DNA of 64,000 nt, from the NCBI RefSeq assembly GCF_043195105.1, contig NZ_JBAFWO010000009.1. One strand, given 5' to 3'. The DNA is from NCEH01 sp002257205. GTDB taxonomy: Bacteria > Pseudomonadota > Alphaproteobacteria > Rhizobiales > Xanthobacteraceae. Of this stretch, positions 56,360 to 64,000 are shown piece after piece. Made by a program: the position numbers and the translations under genes. The notes beneath the pieces are model-generated. The model was not told where the DNA came from. It searched no databases and saw only the letters and a list, made by a program, of their open reading frames with translations. How positions within the stretch are numbered: position 1 is the stretch's first letter; each line of letters opens with the position of its first letter.

Positions 56360-59300
56360 ATGAACGGCCTTTCCCCCTCGTCTGCAGCGGGTGCCGCTGT
56401 ATCTCCGGCTCCCGCCTCGTCCGCCCCATTGACTGCAGCCCAAATTCTTGCGGCCGCCGAGTTCCTTCTGCCAGAGCTCGCACGCGGGCGCCGCATCACC
56501 ACCCCCATTCTCCGCAGTGCGATGGAGGCGGCCACCGGCGGCTCGGATTCGGATGGCAGGTGGCTCTGGCGCGACGCCTATGAGGCCTGCGAGGCCGCGC
56601 AGGTCCTGTTCCTGCGCAAGTATGGCCCGGCCATGCGCCGGCAGGCGGCAAAGCCCGCGGCGCTTCTCGCGATGCTCTCGCGCGTCGCGGCGCTGCTGCC
56701 GACCCAGACCCGTCGCTCCGAGGAAAGCCAGAGCTTTCAGCAGTTCTCGACGCCGATCGACCTCGGCTTCGTCGCGGCTGTTGCCGCTGGCGTCACGGAC
56801 GGGGACGTCGTGCTCGAACCCTCGGCCGGCACCGGGCTCCTCGCCATTCTTGCGGAGCAGCCTGGCGTGAGCATGATGCTCAACGAGCTTGCCGCGACGC
56901 GCGCGGATCTGCTCGGGATGCTGTTTCCTTCGGTCACGGTCACGCACCACGATGCGGCCCAGATCGATGATCGGCTCGACGAGGGCAGTGGCCCCACCGT
57001 CGTCCTGATGAACCCGCCATTCTCCGTTGCCGCTCATGTCGATGGGACAGTGCGGGACGCCGCGTTCCAGCATCTCGTGTCTGCCTTCGCGAGGTTGAGG
57101 GACGGCGGCCGACTGGTCGCGATCACCGGAGCGAGCATGGCGCCGGATGCGCCACGGTGGCGCGACGGCTTCATCCGCCTCCAGGAACGTGGGCGCGTCG
57201 TGTTCTCCGCAGCCATTGACGGCCGCGTCTACGCGCCTCACGGCACGACGATCGAGACGAGGCTGACGGTCATCGACAAGGTGCCAGCCGAGGATGCGAG
57301 CGCGTTTCCGGTCTCGCCCGGTGCCGCGTCCGACGTCGGCATGCTGCTGGACTGGATCGCCGAGCGGCTGCCGAAGCGCGCGCCCATTGGGATGGCGGCG
57401 GCTCGCTCGTCCTCCCCGTCGATCGTCAGGCAGCCGCGCCAGATCCCATCGACCGCGTCGCGTCCACTTCGTTCGACCATGCTGCCGGCGCCTGACGAGC
57501 CGGTTGTCGAGCTCGCATACGAGACCGTGGATTGGGCGCCGACCGAGCGCGGCAGCCTCTCGGACGCGATCTATGAGGGCTACGCGCTGCAATCGATCCG
57601 GATTCCGGACGCGATGCCGCATCCGACCCTTCTGGTGCAATCGGCGGCAATGGCCTCGGTCGCGCCGCCCAAGCCGGCCTGTCGCCCGCGGCTCCCCGCG
57701 AAAGTGATCACCGAGGGCCTGCTCTCCGACGCGCAGCTGGAGAGCGTGATCTATGCCGGCGAGGCCCATGCGGGTCATCTCGCGGGGTCCTGGACGGTCG
57801 ATGCGACCTATGACGTGGTCGCCGCGGCGCCAGACGATGCCGAGAACGCGGTTCGTTTCAGGCGCGGCTGGTTCCTCGGCGACGGGACGGGGGCCGGTAA
57901 GGGCCGCCAGGTCGCCGGCGTCCTGCTCGACAATTGGCTGCACGGCCGTCGGCGCGCCGTCTGGGTCTCGAAGTCGGACAAGCTGCTGGAAGATGCGCAG
58001 CGCGACTGGTCGGCCCTCGGCCAGGAACGTCTCCTGGTCACGCCACTGTCGCGGTTTCGCCAGGGCTCGGCGATCCGCCTCGACGAAGGCATCCTGTTCA
58101 CCACCTACGCCACGATCCGCTCGCAGGAGCGCGAGGGTAAGGTCAGCCGCGTCCAGCAGATCGTCGACTGGCTCGGCAAGGACTTCGATGGCGTGATCGT
58201 GTTCGACGAGGCCCACGCCATGGCCAACGCCGCCGGCGGCAAGACCGAGCGCGGCGACCAGGCGGCCTCGCAGCAGGGCAAGGCCGGACTGCGGCTGCAG
58301 CACGCGTTGCCGGACGCCCGCATCCTCTACGTCTCGGCGACGGGCGCGACGACCGTCGAGAACCTGGCCTACGCCCAGCGCCTCGGCCTGTGGGGCGGCA
58401 CCGACTTCCCCTTCGCCAATCGCGCGGAATTCGTCGCCGCCATCGAAGACGGTGGCGTCGCCGCGATGGAGGTGCTGGCGCGCGACCTGAAGGCGCTCGG
58501 GCTCTACGCCGCGCGGTCGCTCTCCTATGAGGGCGTCGAATATGAGCTCGTCGAGCATCAGCTCACCCCCGATCAGATCCGCATCTACGATGCTTATGCC
58601 GGCGCCTTCCAGATCATCCACAACAACCTGCGCGCGGCGATGGAAGCCTCGAACATCCGCTCGAGCAAGGGCACGCTCAATGGCCAGGCGATGTCGGCCG
58701 CGCTCTCGGCGTTTGAAAGTTCGAAGCAGCGCTTCTTTAGCCACCTCATTACCGCGATGAAAACCCCGAGCCTGATCGCTGCCGTCGATCAGGATCTCGC
58801 CGCTGGCCACGCGGCGGTTATTCAGATCGTGTCGACCGGCGAGGCTCTGCTCGAGCGACGGCTCGCCGAGATCCCGACCGAGGACTGGGGCGATATCCAG
58901 GTCGACGTGACGCCGAGGGAATACGTGCTGGACTATCTCCAGCATTCCTTTCCGACGCAGCTTTTTCAGCCTTTCACGGACAGCGAGGGCAATCTGTCGT
59001 CGCGGCCGGTCTTCGAGGATGGCCATCCGGTGCAATGCCGCGAGGCCGTGGCGCGCCGCGACCGGATGATCGAGCATCTCGCGGGGCTCGATCCCGTCCA
59101 GAGCGCACTCGATCAGATCATCCAGCGCTTCGGGACGGATATTGTCGCAGAGGTCACCGGCCGGTCCCGCCGTATCGTGCGCAAGGCCGGCAAGGACGGC
59201 CTCGATCGCCTTGCCGTCGAAAATCGCCCGGGCTCCGCAAACCTCGCCGAGACGCAGGCGTTCATGGACGACGACAAGCGCATCCTCGTCTTCTCCGATG

Positions 59301-60730
59301 CGGGCGGCACCGGCCGCAGCTACCACGCCGAACTCTCGGCGCGGAACCGGCGCCTGCGCGTCCACTACCTCCTCGAGGCCGGGTGGAAAGCCGACACGGC
59401 CATCCAGGGCCTCGGGCGGACGAACCGCACCAATCAGGCGCAGCCGCCTCTCTTCCGTCCGGTTGCGACCAATGTGAAGGCGGAAAAGCGCTTCCTGTCG
59501 ACGATCGCGCGCCGGCTCGACACGCTCGGCGCCATCACCAAGGGCCAGCGCCAGACCGGCGGCCAGGGCCTGTTCCGCGCCGATGACAATCTCGAATCGG
59601 CTTACGCGAAAGCGGCGCTGCGGCAATTCTATCTGCGCCTCCTCACTGGCAAGATCGACGGGTGCTCGCTGCAGCAGTTCGAGAGCGCCACGGGCCTTTC
59701 GCTGACCGATAGCGACGGATCGATCCGGGAGGAGCTGCCGGCGATCACCACCTTCCTGAACCGTTTGCTCGCTCTGACCATCGGCACGCAAAACCTGCTC
59801 TTCGATGTCTTCGAGACCATCCTGGTGGCGAAGATCGAGGGGGCCATTGCCTCGGGTCACTACGACGCCGGCGTCGAGACCGTGCGGGCCGACAGCATGG
59901 TCGTCGCCAAGCGCCGCACCGTCTACGTCCATGACGCCTCCGGCGCCGAAACCCGCGTCTTCACGATCGCGCGGAAGGATCGCAACGAGCCGATGTCGCT
60001 CGACGAGGCGTTGCAGCGCGTTGCCGAGCGTGATGCCAGGCTGCTGATCAATGCCAAGTCGAACCGCGCCGCCGTCCAGGTTTCCGCTGCGAGCCTGATG
60101 CTCGACGACGGCGAGGTGGAGCGCCGCGTCCGCCTGCTGCGGCCGACGGAGCGGCATGCGATCGGCCTCGACGCGCTGTCGCAGACGCATTGGGAGGAAG
60201 CGGATCGCGAGAGCTTCGTTGCGGCCTGGTCTGCCGAGATCGCGGACCTGCCGGAGTTCACGACGTCGACGTTTCATGTCGTCACCGGCCTTCTGCTCCC
60301 GATCTGGAAGCGAATCCCCGACGAGACCTGCAAGGTCTACCGCCTGCAGACCGATGACGGCGAGCGCGTCATCGGCCGGCTGATTTCGCCGGCGGCACTC
60401 TCGACGCTCTATCGCAATCTTGGCCAGGATGGCGCGCCGACGCTCACCACAGGGGAAGCATGGGAGGCGGTCTCGGCCGGCCGCGCCGTCCTGCAACTTG
60501 CCGACGGGCTCCAGCTTCGCCGGGTGCGCGTGATGAACGATCATCGCGTCGAGCTCACCGGGTTCACTGAGGGCATGCGGGACCGGCTCCGCGCGATGGG
60601 CCTTTTCAGCGAGATCATCGCCTGGAAGCTGCGCTTCTTCGTCCCGGTCGGCGTGTCGGGCTTCGATGTCGTTGGCCGGCTGCTGGATCGCCACCCGCTC
60701 ACGACGGTCATCGACCGCGCGGCCGCTTGA
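56360..60730 (+). CDS. Giant N6-methyltransferase/Strawberry-notch helicase fusion
   Basis: 1456 residues. The N-terminal third is a Rossmann methyltransferase: LEPSAGTGLLAILAEQPGVS and the catalytic NPPF in VVLMNPPFSVAAHVDG (near 217-220), the signature of DNA adenine N6-methyltransferases. The central part is an SF2 helicase of the Strawberry-notch type: Walker A GDGTGAGKGRQVAG (near 510), DEAH in VFDEAHAMANAAGGKTERGD (near 616), SATGATTVENLAYAQRLG and late motif FSDAGGTGRSYHAELSA, QGLGRTNRTNQ. Relatives are common on alphaproteobacterial plasmids and islands, but their role in transfer, defence or DNA protection is unresolved. Preceded by leader copy C. Confidence 0.9.
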   Translation: MNGLSPSSAAGAAVSPAPASSAPLTAAQILAAAEFLLPELARGRRITTPILRSAMEAATGGSDSDGRWLWRDAYEACEAAQVLFLRKYGPAMRRQAAKPAALLAMLSRVAALLPTQTRRSEESQSFQQFSTPIDLGFVAAVAAGVTDGDVVLEPSAGTGLLAILAEQPGVSMMLNELAATRADLLGMLFPSVTVTHHDAAQIDDRLDEGSGPTVVLMNPPFSVAAHVDGTVRDAAFQHLVSAFARLRDGGRLVAITGASMAPDAPRWRDGFIRLQERGRVVFSAAIDGRVYAPHGTTIETRLTVIDKVPAEDASAFPVSPGAASDVGMLLDWIAERLPKRAPIGMAAARSSSPSIVRQPRQIPSTASRPLRSTMLPAPDEPVVELAYETVDWAPTERGSLSDAIYEGYALQSIRIPDAMPHPTLLVQSAAMASVAPPKPACRPRLPAKVITEGLLSDAQLESVIYAGEAHAGHLAGSWTVDATYDVVAAAPDDAENAVRFRRGWFLGDGTGAGKGRQVAGVLLDNWLHGRRRAVWVSKSDKLLEDAQRDWSALGQERLLVTPLSRFRQGSAIRLDEGILFTTYATIRSQEREGKVSRVQQIVDWLGKDFDGVIVFDEAHAMANAAGGKTERGDQAASQQGKAGLRLQHALPDARILYVSATGATTVENLAYAQRLGLWGGTDFPFANRAEFVAAIEDGGVAAMEVLARDLKALGLYAARSLSYEGVEYELVEHQLTPDQIRIYDAYAGAFQIIHNNLRAAMEASNIRSSKGTLNGQAMSAALSAFESSKQRFFSHLITAMKTPSLIAAVDQDLAAGHAAVIQIVSTGEALLERRLAEIPTEDWGDIQVDVTPREYVLDYLQHSFPTQLFQPFTDSEGNLSSRPVFEDGHPVQCREAVARRDRMIEHLAGLDPVQSALDQIIQRFGTDIVAEVTGRSRRIVRKAGKDGLDRLAVENRPGSANLAETQAFMDDDKRILVFSDAGGTGRSYHAELSARNRRLRVHYLLEAGWKADTAIQGLGRTNRTNQAQPPLFRPVATNVKAEKRFLSTIARRLDTLGAITKGQRQTGGQGLFRADDNLESAYAKAALRQFYLRLLTGKIDGCSLQQFESATGLSLTDSDGSIREELPAITTFLNRLLALTIGTQNLLFDVFETILVAKIEGAIASGHYDAGVETVRADSMVVAKRRTVYVHDASGAETRVFTIARKDRNEPMSLDEALQRVAERDARLLINAKSNRAAVQVSAASLMLDDGEVERRVRLLRPTERHAIGLDALSQTHWEEADRESFVAAWSAEIADLPEFTTSTFHVVTGLLLPIWKRIPDETCKVYRLQTDDGERVIGRLISPAALSTLYRNLGQDGAPTLTTGEAWEAVSAGRAVLQLADGLQLRRVRVMNDHRVELTGFTEGMRDRLRAMGLFSEIIAWKLRFFVPVGVSGFDVVGRLLDRHPLTTVIDRAAA

Positions 60731-60745
60731 TCGGAGGCCGTCACG

Positions 60746-61807
60746 ATGTCCTCCGCCAACTCGACCTCCGAGCTGGCACGCCGCCTCGCGCATCACGCCG
60801 AAGCGGTGTGCCGGCATTATCTCCGTGCCGGTCACAAGGAAGGTCGCTATTGGCTTGTCGGCGACACGCTCGGCACGCCGGGGCGATCCCTCTATGTCAG
60901 GCTCAGCGGCCCCGACTACGGCAAGGGTGCTGCCGGCAAGTGGACCGATGGCGCAACCGGTGAGCATGGCGACCTGCTGGATCTGATCGCACTCAACCGT
61001 GGCCTCACCGACATCCGCGACGCCAAGGATGAAGCGCGGGCTTTCCTCAGCCTGCCCCTGCCGGAGCCCCCTCCCCTATCTGGATCACGATTTTCGTCGA
61101 AGCCGCGCAATACAGCCGAGGCGGCACGGCGTCTGTTCGCCATGGCGCGCCCGATCGCCGACACGTGGGCCGATGGTTACCTGAAGCACCGTAGCATCGC
61201 CTCAGCGATCGTCGATGACCGGTTCCTTCGTTTCCATCCGCATTGCTATTATCGCGACCATGATGATGCACCGACACGCACGTTCCCGGCTCTGATCGCA
61301 GCCGTCACCGACGATCGCGGACGCATCACCGGCGTGCATCGCACCTGGCTTCATCCCTACGACATTGGCGAGAAAGCGCCGGTCGCGTCGCAGCGGCGGG
61401 CGATGGGAGACCTTCTCGGCAACGGCGTTCGCTTCGGCATGCGCTCCGACGAATCCAACCCGGTGATGGCGGCCGGCGAAGGCGTCGAGACCATGATGTC
61501 GCTGCGCATGGTCATGCCCAGGATGCCGATGATCGCTGGCCTGTCGGCCAACCACCTTGCCGCGATCCAGCTCCCGCCTTCGCTGGGGCGTCTCTACGTC
61601 GCTGTCGATGCTGATCCTGCCGGACGCAGTGGGATGGAACGGTTGAGCCGGCGTGCGCGGCAGCTCGGGATCGAGGTTCTGACGCTGTCGCCGAGGCTGG
61701 GCGATTTCAACGAAGACCTTCGACGGCTCGGCAGCCCCAGTCTCACTGAGGATCTGGGGTCTCAACTCGTCCCGCAGGACGGAGCGCGGTTCCTGCTCGC
61801 GGCGTGA
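60746..61807 (+). CDS. Toprim-domain primase-like protein (DUF7146-type)
   Basis: 353 residues, 15 bases after the helicase gene, with GGAGG upstream. N-terminal zinc-free primase-like part (CRHYLRAGHKEGRYWLVGDT, GRSLYVRLSGPDYGKGAAGK, GEHGDLLDLIALNRG), a central DUF7146-like region (PALIAAVTDDRGRITGVHRT, WLHPYDIGEKAPV) and a C-terminal Toprim fold: AGEGVETMMSLRMVMP and VAVDADPAGRSGMERLSRRA. It could act as a primase for the transferred strand, working with the helicase. Confidence 0.85.
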   Translation: MSSANSTSELARRLAHHAEAVCRHYLRAGHKEGRYWLVGDTLGTPGRSLYVRLSGPDYGKGAAGKWTDGATGEHGDLLDLIALNRGLTDIRDAKDEARAFLSLPLPEPPPLSGSRFSSKPRNTAEAARRLFAMARPIADTWADGYLKHRSIASAIVDDRFLRFHPHCYYRDHDDAPTRTFPALIAAVTDDRGRITGVHRTWLHPYDIGEKAPVASQRRAMGDLLGNGVRFGMRSDESNPVMAAGEGVETMMSLRMVMPRMPMIAGLSANHLAAIQLPPSLGRLYVAVDADPAGRSGMERLSRRARQLGIEVLTLSPRLGDFNEDLRRLGSPSLTEDLGSQLVPQDGARFLLAA

Positions 61808-62143
61808 CGGAATGCGCCGGGAGGGGAAGAGGTGCGCGGCATCGGGGAGCCGGTCGTGCTGATCGCAGGAGATTGTCCCTTGGCGAGAGAGGGCCGCATC
61901 CATGGCCTTCTAGAGGGCGAGTGGGCGTCAGAGCGGCCGGGCCGGCAAGTGCGGTCGGCAACTGTTTTCCGCCGGCAGGCAAGCCTGCCTTTGCATCGCG
62001 AATCAAAACAGCCGCCGCCCTGCCCTCCTCCGCGATGCTCCGGCCGCCGCGCTGCGCTTGGCGGTGCAAGCCCGACCCCTCCGCCGCCTGATCGCCACGA
62101 AGGCCGCGATGGGCGCGGCCGCCGCCCCACGGAGGACATCCCC
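61808..62143. other. Leader region of the DUF2493 gene with a hairpin
   Basis: 336 bases. The DUF2493 frame is open throughout but has no plausible domain before 62144, so it is treated as leader. A perfect hairpin GGCCGCG-ATGGG-CGCGGCC (62102-62120) lies 23 bases before the ATG, followed by GGAGGA. The layout is that of the five cassettes with another stem. A GCGAGAGAGGGCCG block near 61880 weakly recalls the long leader. Confidence 0.45.
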
Positions 62144-63076
62144 ATGGCGATCGACCAGCACCCCGACGACGAGCCGATCCACGCTTCGTCCGCGACATCC
62201 CAGGTCATCCACGAACTGCAGCTCTACGGCCACCGTCCGCACCAGGACGAGCCCGATCCGAGACCCCTCCCCGACGAGCCCGTGGTCCGGGGCGCCCTCG
62301 CCGACATCTTCGATGCCCTCATCGCGACCCTGGCCGACACCCGGCTCGAGCCCGACCTCGAGGACCTGCTCTGGTCGACCGTCAACCTGTTCCACCGCGC
62401 GGCGGGCCGCATCCAGCGCGAGCTCGACCGCAATGAGGACGACCAGCGCAAGAGCCAGCAGGAACAGGACGGCTCGGAGGTGCGCTCCGTCGAACTCGAG
62501 CGCCTCATCGCCCAGGGCACGACCATGATCGAGCGCCGCGAGACCATGGAGTTCTTCCGTGAGCACGCGGCCGACCTCTTCGAGGCCCATGTCGGATCGG
62601 TGTGGCATCCGCGGACCGGTTCGAAGGTCAACCATCGCAACCTGACCGCCGCAGTCATAGACAGCCGGGACTTCCTCGCCGCCAAGCGCCGGATCGAGAT
62701 CGAGCCTCTGATGCCGGCCGGCGTGAAGGTCGCCTTCGCCGGCGGCCTCGACTGCAACGACTACCAGGCGATCTGGGACGTGCTCGACAAGGTACATGCC
62801 AAACATACCGACTTGGCGCTGCTCCATGGCGGATCGACGAAGGGCGCGGAGTTCATCGCCTCAAGGTGGGCGGATGCGCGCAAGGTACCGCAAGTGTCCT
62901 TCAAGCCCGACTGGACGCGGCACGCCAAGGCGGCGCCTTTCAAGCGCAACGACGAATTGCTCAGGGCGCTGCCGATCGGCGTCGTTGTCTTCCCAGGCTC
63001 CGGGATCACCGACAACTTGGCCGACAAGGCGAAGGCGATGGGCATCCCGGTCTGGCGGTTCGGGGGCGGCGCGTGA
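62144..63076 (+). CDS. DUF2493 (SLOG-like) protein
   Basis: 310 residues from the ATG at 62144 with GGAGGA upstream. N-terminal helical and acidic region (ADIFDALIATLADTRLEPDL, NLFHRAAGRIQRELDRNEDD), then the nucleotide-binding DUF2493 domain at the C-terminus: KVAFAGGLDCNDYQAIWDVL, LALLHGGSTKGAEFIASRWA, VSFKPDWTRHAKAAPFKRND and VVVFPGSGITDNLADKAKAM. SLOG-fold domains sense or process nucleotide signals in defence and mobile elements. Third gene of the helicase-Toprim-DUF2493 module. Confidence 0.88.
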   Translation: MAIDQHPDDEPIHASSATSQVIHELQLYGHRPHQDEPDPRPLPDEPVVRGALADIFDALIATLADTRLEPDLEDLLWSTVNLFHRAAGRIQRELDRNEDDQRKSQQEQDGSEVRSVELERLIAQGTTMIERRETMEFFREHAADLFEAHVGSVWHPRTGSKVNHRNLTAAVIDSRDFLAAKRRIEIEPLMPAGVKVAFAGGLDCNDYQAIWDVLDKVHAKHTDLALLHGGSTKGAEFIASRWADARKVPQVSFKPDWTRHAKAAPFKRNDELLRALPIGVVVFPGSGITDNLADKAKAMGIPVWRFGGGA

Positions 63077-63111
63077 GCGTCGGTTCCCTTGAAATCATGG
63101 GAAACATGGAT

Positions 63112-63125
63112 ATGATGGAAATCAT
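63112..63125. promoter_or_regulatory. Dyad upstream of the Phd-like gene
   Basis: ATGAT-GGAA-ATCAT with flanking repeats of GAAATCATGG (63091-63100 and 63118-63127). It lies 24 bases before the antitoxin ATG and is the likely autoregulatory site. Confidence 0.55.
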
Positions 63126-63148
63126 GGATATTTTCGGGGAGCATTCAC

Positions 63149-63409
63149 ATGCGCGCCTTCACCACCAATGACCTCAACAAGCAGGTCGGCGAAGTCACCG
63201 ATGCGGCGACGAAGTCGCCGATCGTCATCACGCGGCATCGCAAGCCCCGCTTCGTCATGATGAGCTACGAGCACTACCAGAAGATCAGGGGCGAAGGCGA
63301 CCCCCGCCGCGCATACGCCGCCGGTGAAACGCCGGACGACGTCGCCTCGTTGTTCTCGGCTGAGCTCGACCGTCTGGCGACGGGCGAAGGCTACGACGAT
63401 GACCGGTGA
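63149..63409 (+). CDS. Phd/YefM-type antitoxin
   Basis: 86 residues: MRAFTTNDLNKQVGEVTDAA, KSPIVITRHRKPRFVMMSYE, HYQKIRG is the Phd/YefM DNA-binding N-terminus, with an acidic C-terminal tail (DVASLFSAELDRLATGEGYD) that would bind the toxin. Its stop overlaps the next start by 11 bases. It is the antitoxin of a type II addiction pair. Confidence 0.88.
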   Translation: MRAFTTNDLNKQVGEVTDAATKSPIVITRHRKPRFVMMSYEHYQKIRGEGDPRRAYAAGETPDDVASLFSAELDRLATGEGYDDDR

Positions 63410-63818
63410 CCTGCGTCCCGGCACGATCGTCCAGTATCCGTACCTCTGGAAGTGGCAGCAGGAACGCGGCGAGACGGAAGGTCGAAAGGATCGACCCGTC
63501 TGCGTTATCCTCGCAGTGCGCGGATCTGACGGTCTGACCCATCTTGCGCTCCTGGCGATTTCAAGCCGCCAACCGGGCTCCGAGCAGGTCGCGATCGAGG
63601 TTCCCGAAATCGAATGCCGGCGCGGCGGGCTCAGCGATCTCAAGCGGGCCTGGATCAGCGTCAGCGAGTACAATTATGATATCGCCGAGCGGTCCTTCTA
63701 TCTCGATGCGGGCGAGCCCGCACTCGGACGTTTCAGTCGTTCCTTCATGATGAAACTTGCGAGCGCGGTGTCTCCCCTCTTCCGGGCCGGACAGGTGCGC
63801 ATAGACCGCATCGACTAG
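63399..63818 (+). CDS. PemK/MazF-like toxin candidate
   Basis: 139 residues starting within the antitoxin end. GDLRPGTIVQYPYLWKWQQE, GRKDRPVCVILAVRGSDGLT, HLALLAISSRQPGSEQVAIE, then LKRAWISVSEYNYDIAERSF. The PGTIV and KDRPVCVIL segments resemble the SH3-like barrel of PemK/MazF endoribonucleases. Partnering a Phd-type antitoxin with a PemK-like protein is a mixed pairing, seen in other systems. Toxicity is not shown. Confidence 0.7.
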   Translation: MTGDLRPGTIVQYPYLWKWQQERGETEGRKDRPVCVILAVRGSDGLTHLALLAISSRQPGSEQVAIEVPEIECRRGGLSDLKRAWISVSEYNYDIAERSFYLDAGEPALGRFSRSFMMKLASAVSPLFRAGQVRIDRID

Positions 63819-64000
63819 GGGGTGTTACGGACTTGCCGGAAGGCTTCTGTGCCGACCGCGGAGCGCGTCGGCCTCTTCGCTCACGGCGGTTGCTGAGCGC
63901 CGGCCCCGCTTGCCGATGGTGCCCGGCAGCGGTTCTGGCGGGCCGATGTTGCCCAAGATGGGAATGACTCGTCGCCTTGCGAGTTGTCGGGGATGCGCCC
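63819..64000. other. Right-edge stretch; possible minus-strand gene end
   Basis: 182 bases. On the minus strand a frame open at the edge reads GNIGPPEPLPGTIGKRGRR and ends with SLPASP before a TAA near 63831. It may be the C-terminus of a gene outside the window. Nothing is recognised on the plus strand. Confidence 0.3.

Noticed and set aside
56120..60967. 1615-residue open frame on the minus strand
   Set aside because: It is antisense to the helicase gene, whose domains are unmistakable; long antisense frames arise from GC-rich codon bias. Its sequence is low-complexity Arg/Asp/Leu-rich without motifs.
1..64000. rRNA, tRNA, integrase, transposase, relaxase, repABC origin
   Set aside because: None could be recognised in either strand; element borders and origin of transfer probably lie outside the window.

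Overview
The window is GC-rich alphaproteobacterial DNA, most likely from a Hyphomicrobiales (Bradyrhizobiaceae-like) bacterium. The grounds are the gene families: a VirB/VirD4 secretion operon, a short-chain polyhydroxybutyrate (PHB) set with a DUF3141 synthase-like protein, a Crp/Fnr regulator with FixK-type boxes, and an accessory block of ArdC, ParB, Strawberry-notch helicase and many small unknown genes. No rRNA, tRNA, integrase, transposase or relaxase is visible. The window reads as the inside of a large mosaic mobile element (integrative-conjugative element or megaplasmid), not as core chromosome.

Region by region. (1) 1-4.0 kb: a copper and thiol-redox cluster on the plus strand (multicopper oxidase C-terminus, DUF411 protein, two TlpA/DsbE thioredoxins, a small Cys-rich membrane protein, SCO1). 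(2) 4.0-12.2 kb: a heavy-metal cluster of pbr type. It holds a MerR regulator, a CapK/PaaK-like ligase, a P-type ATPase with four repeated N-terminal metal domains, LspA, CcdA, a UppP-like protein missing its N-terminal motif, and a short CDF-like transporter. Three near-identical dyads of the form CTGTAG-N3-CTACAG, two of them exactly centred in a 19-bp promoter spacer, define a probable MerR regulon. (3) 12.2-14.3 kb: a patchwork of a LysR regulator (CTG start inferred), an intact DUF2274 gene, the C-terminus of a foreign TrbI, and the N-terminal MaoC domain of a truncated hydratase/phosphotransacetylase joined to it. (4) 14.3-25.4 kb: YHS protein, ECF sigma factor, phaB, phaA, phasin, DUF3141 protein, Crp/Fnr regulator, NifX-like protein, DUF2933, methyltransferase-like membrane protein and a Met-rich Spy-like protein. 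Several FNR/FixK-type boxes lie between them.

(5) 25.4-38.4 kb: a complete minus-strand type IV secretion operon in the order virB1-B2-B3-B4-(secreted protein)-B5-(small TTG-start membrane protein)-lipoprotein-B6-B8-B9-B10-B11-virD4, with most junctions overlapping or only a few bases apart. (6) 38.5-43.3 kb: a divergent plus-strand run of exported accessory proteins, including two nuclease-fold paralogues flanking an ssb gene, a pair of paralogous secreted proteins and a lysozyme-like protein. (7) 43.3-46.3 kb: a LuxI autoinducer synthase whose Shine-Dalgarno lies inside a perfect hairpin, a WGR protein, small unknown genes and an MqsRA toxin-antitoxin pair.

(8) 46.4-63.8 kb: the element's maintenance and establishment block. 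It holds ArdC, a PP-loop enzyme, ParB, about nine small unknown genes, a giant methyltransferase-helicase of the Strawberry-notch family, a Toprim protein, a DUF2493 protein and a Phd/PemK-like pair. Two repeated leader families stand out. A long leader of about 90 nt precedes ardC, parB and the helicase gene. A compact cassette of GC hairpin, T-rich tract and CAGGAGC ribosome site precedes five of the small genes. These repeated leaders suggest one coordinated post-transcriptional or transcriptional programme for the block and are the best candidate here for something undescribed.
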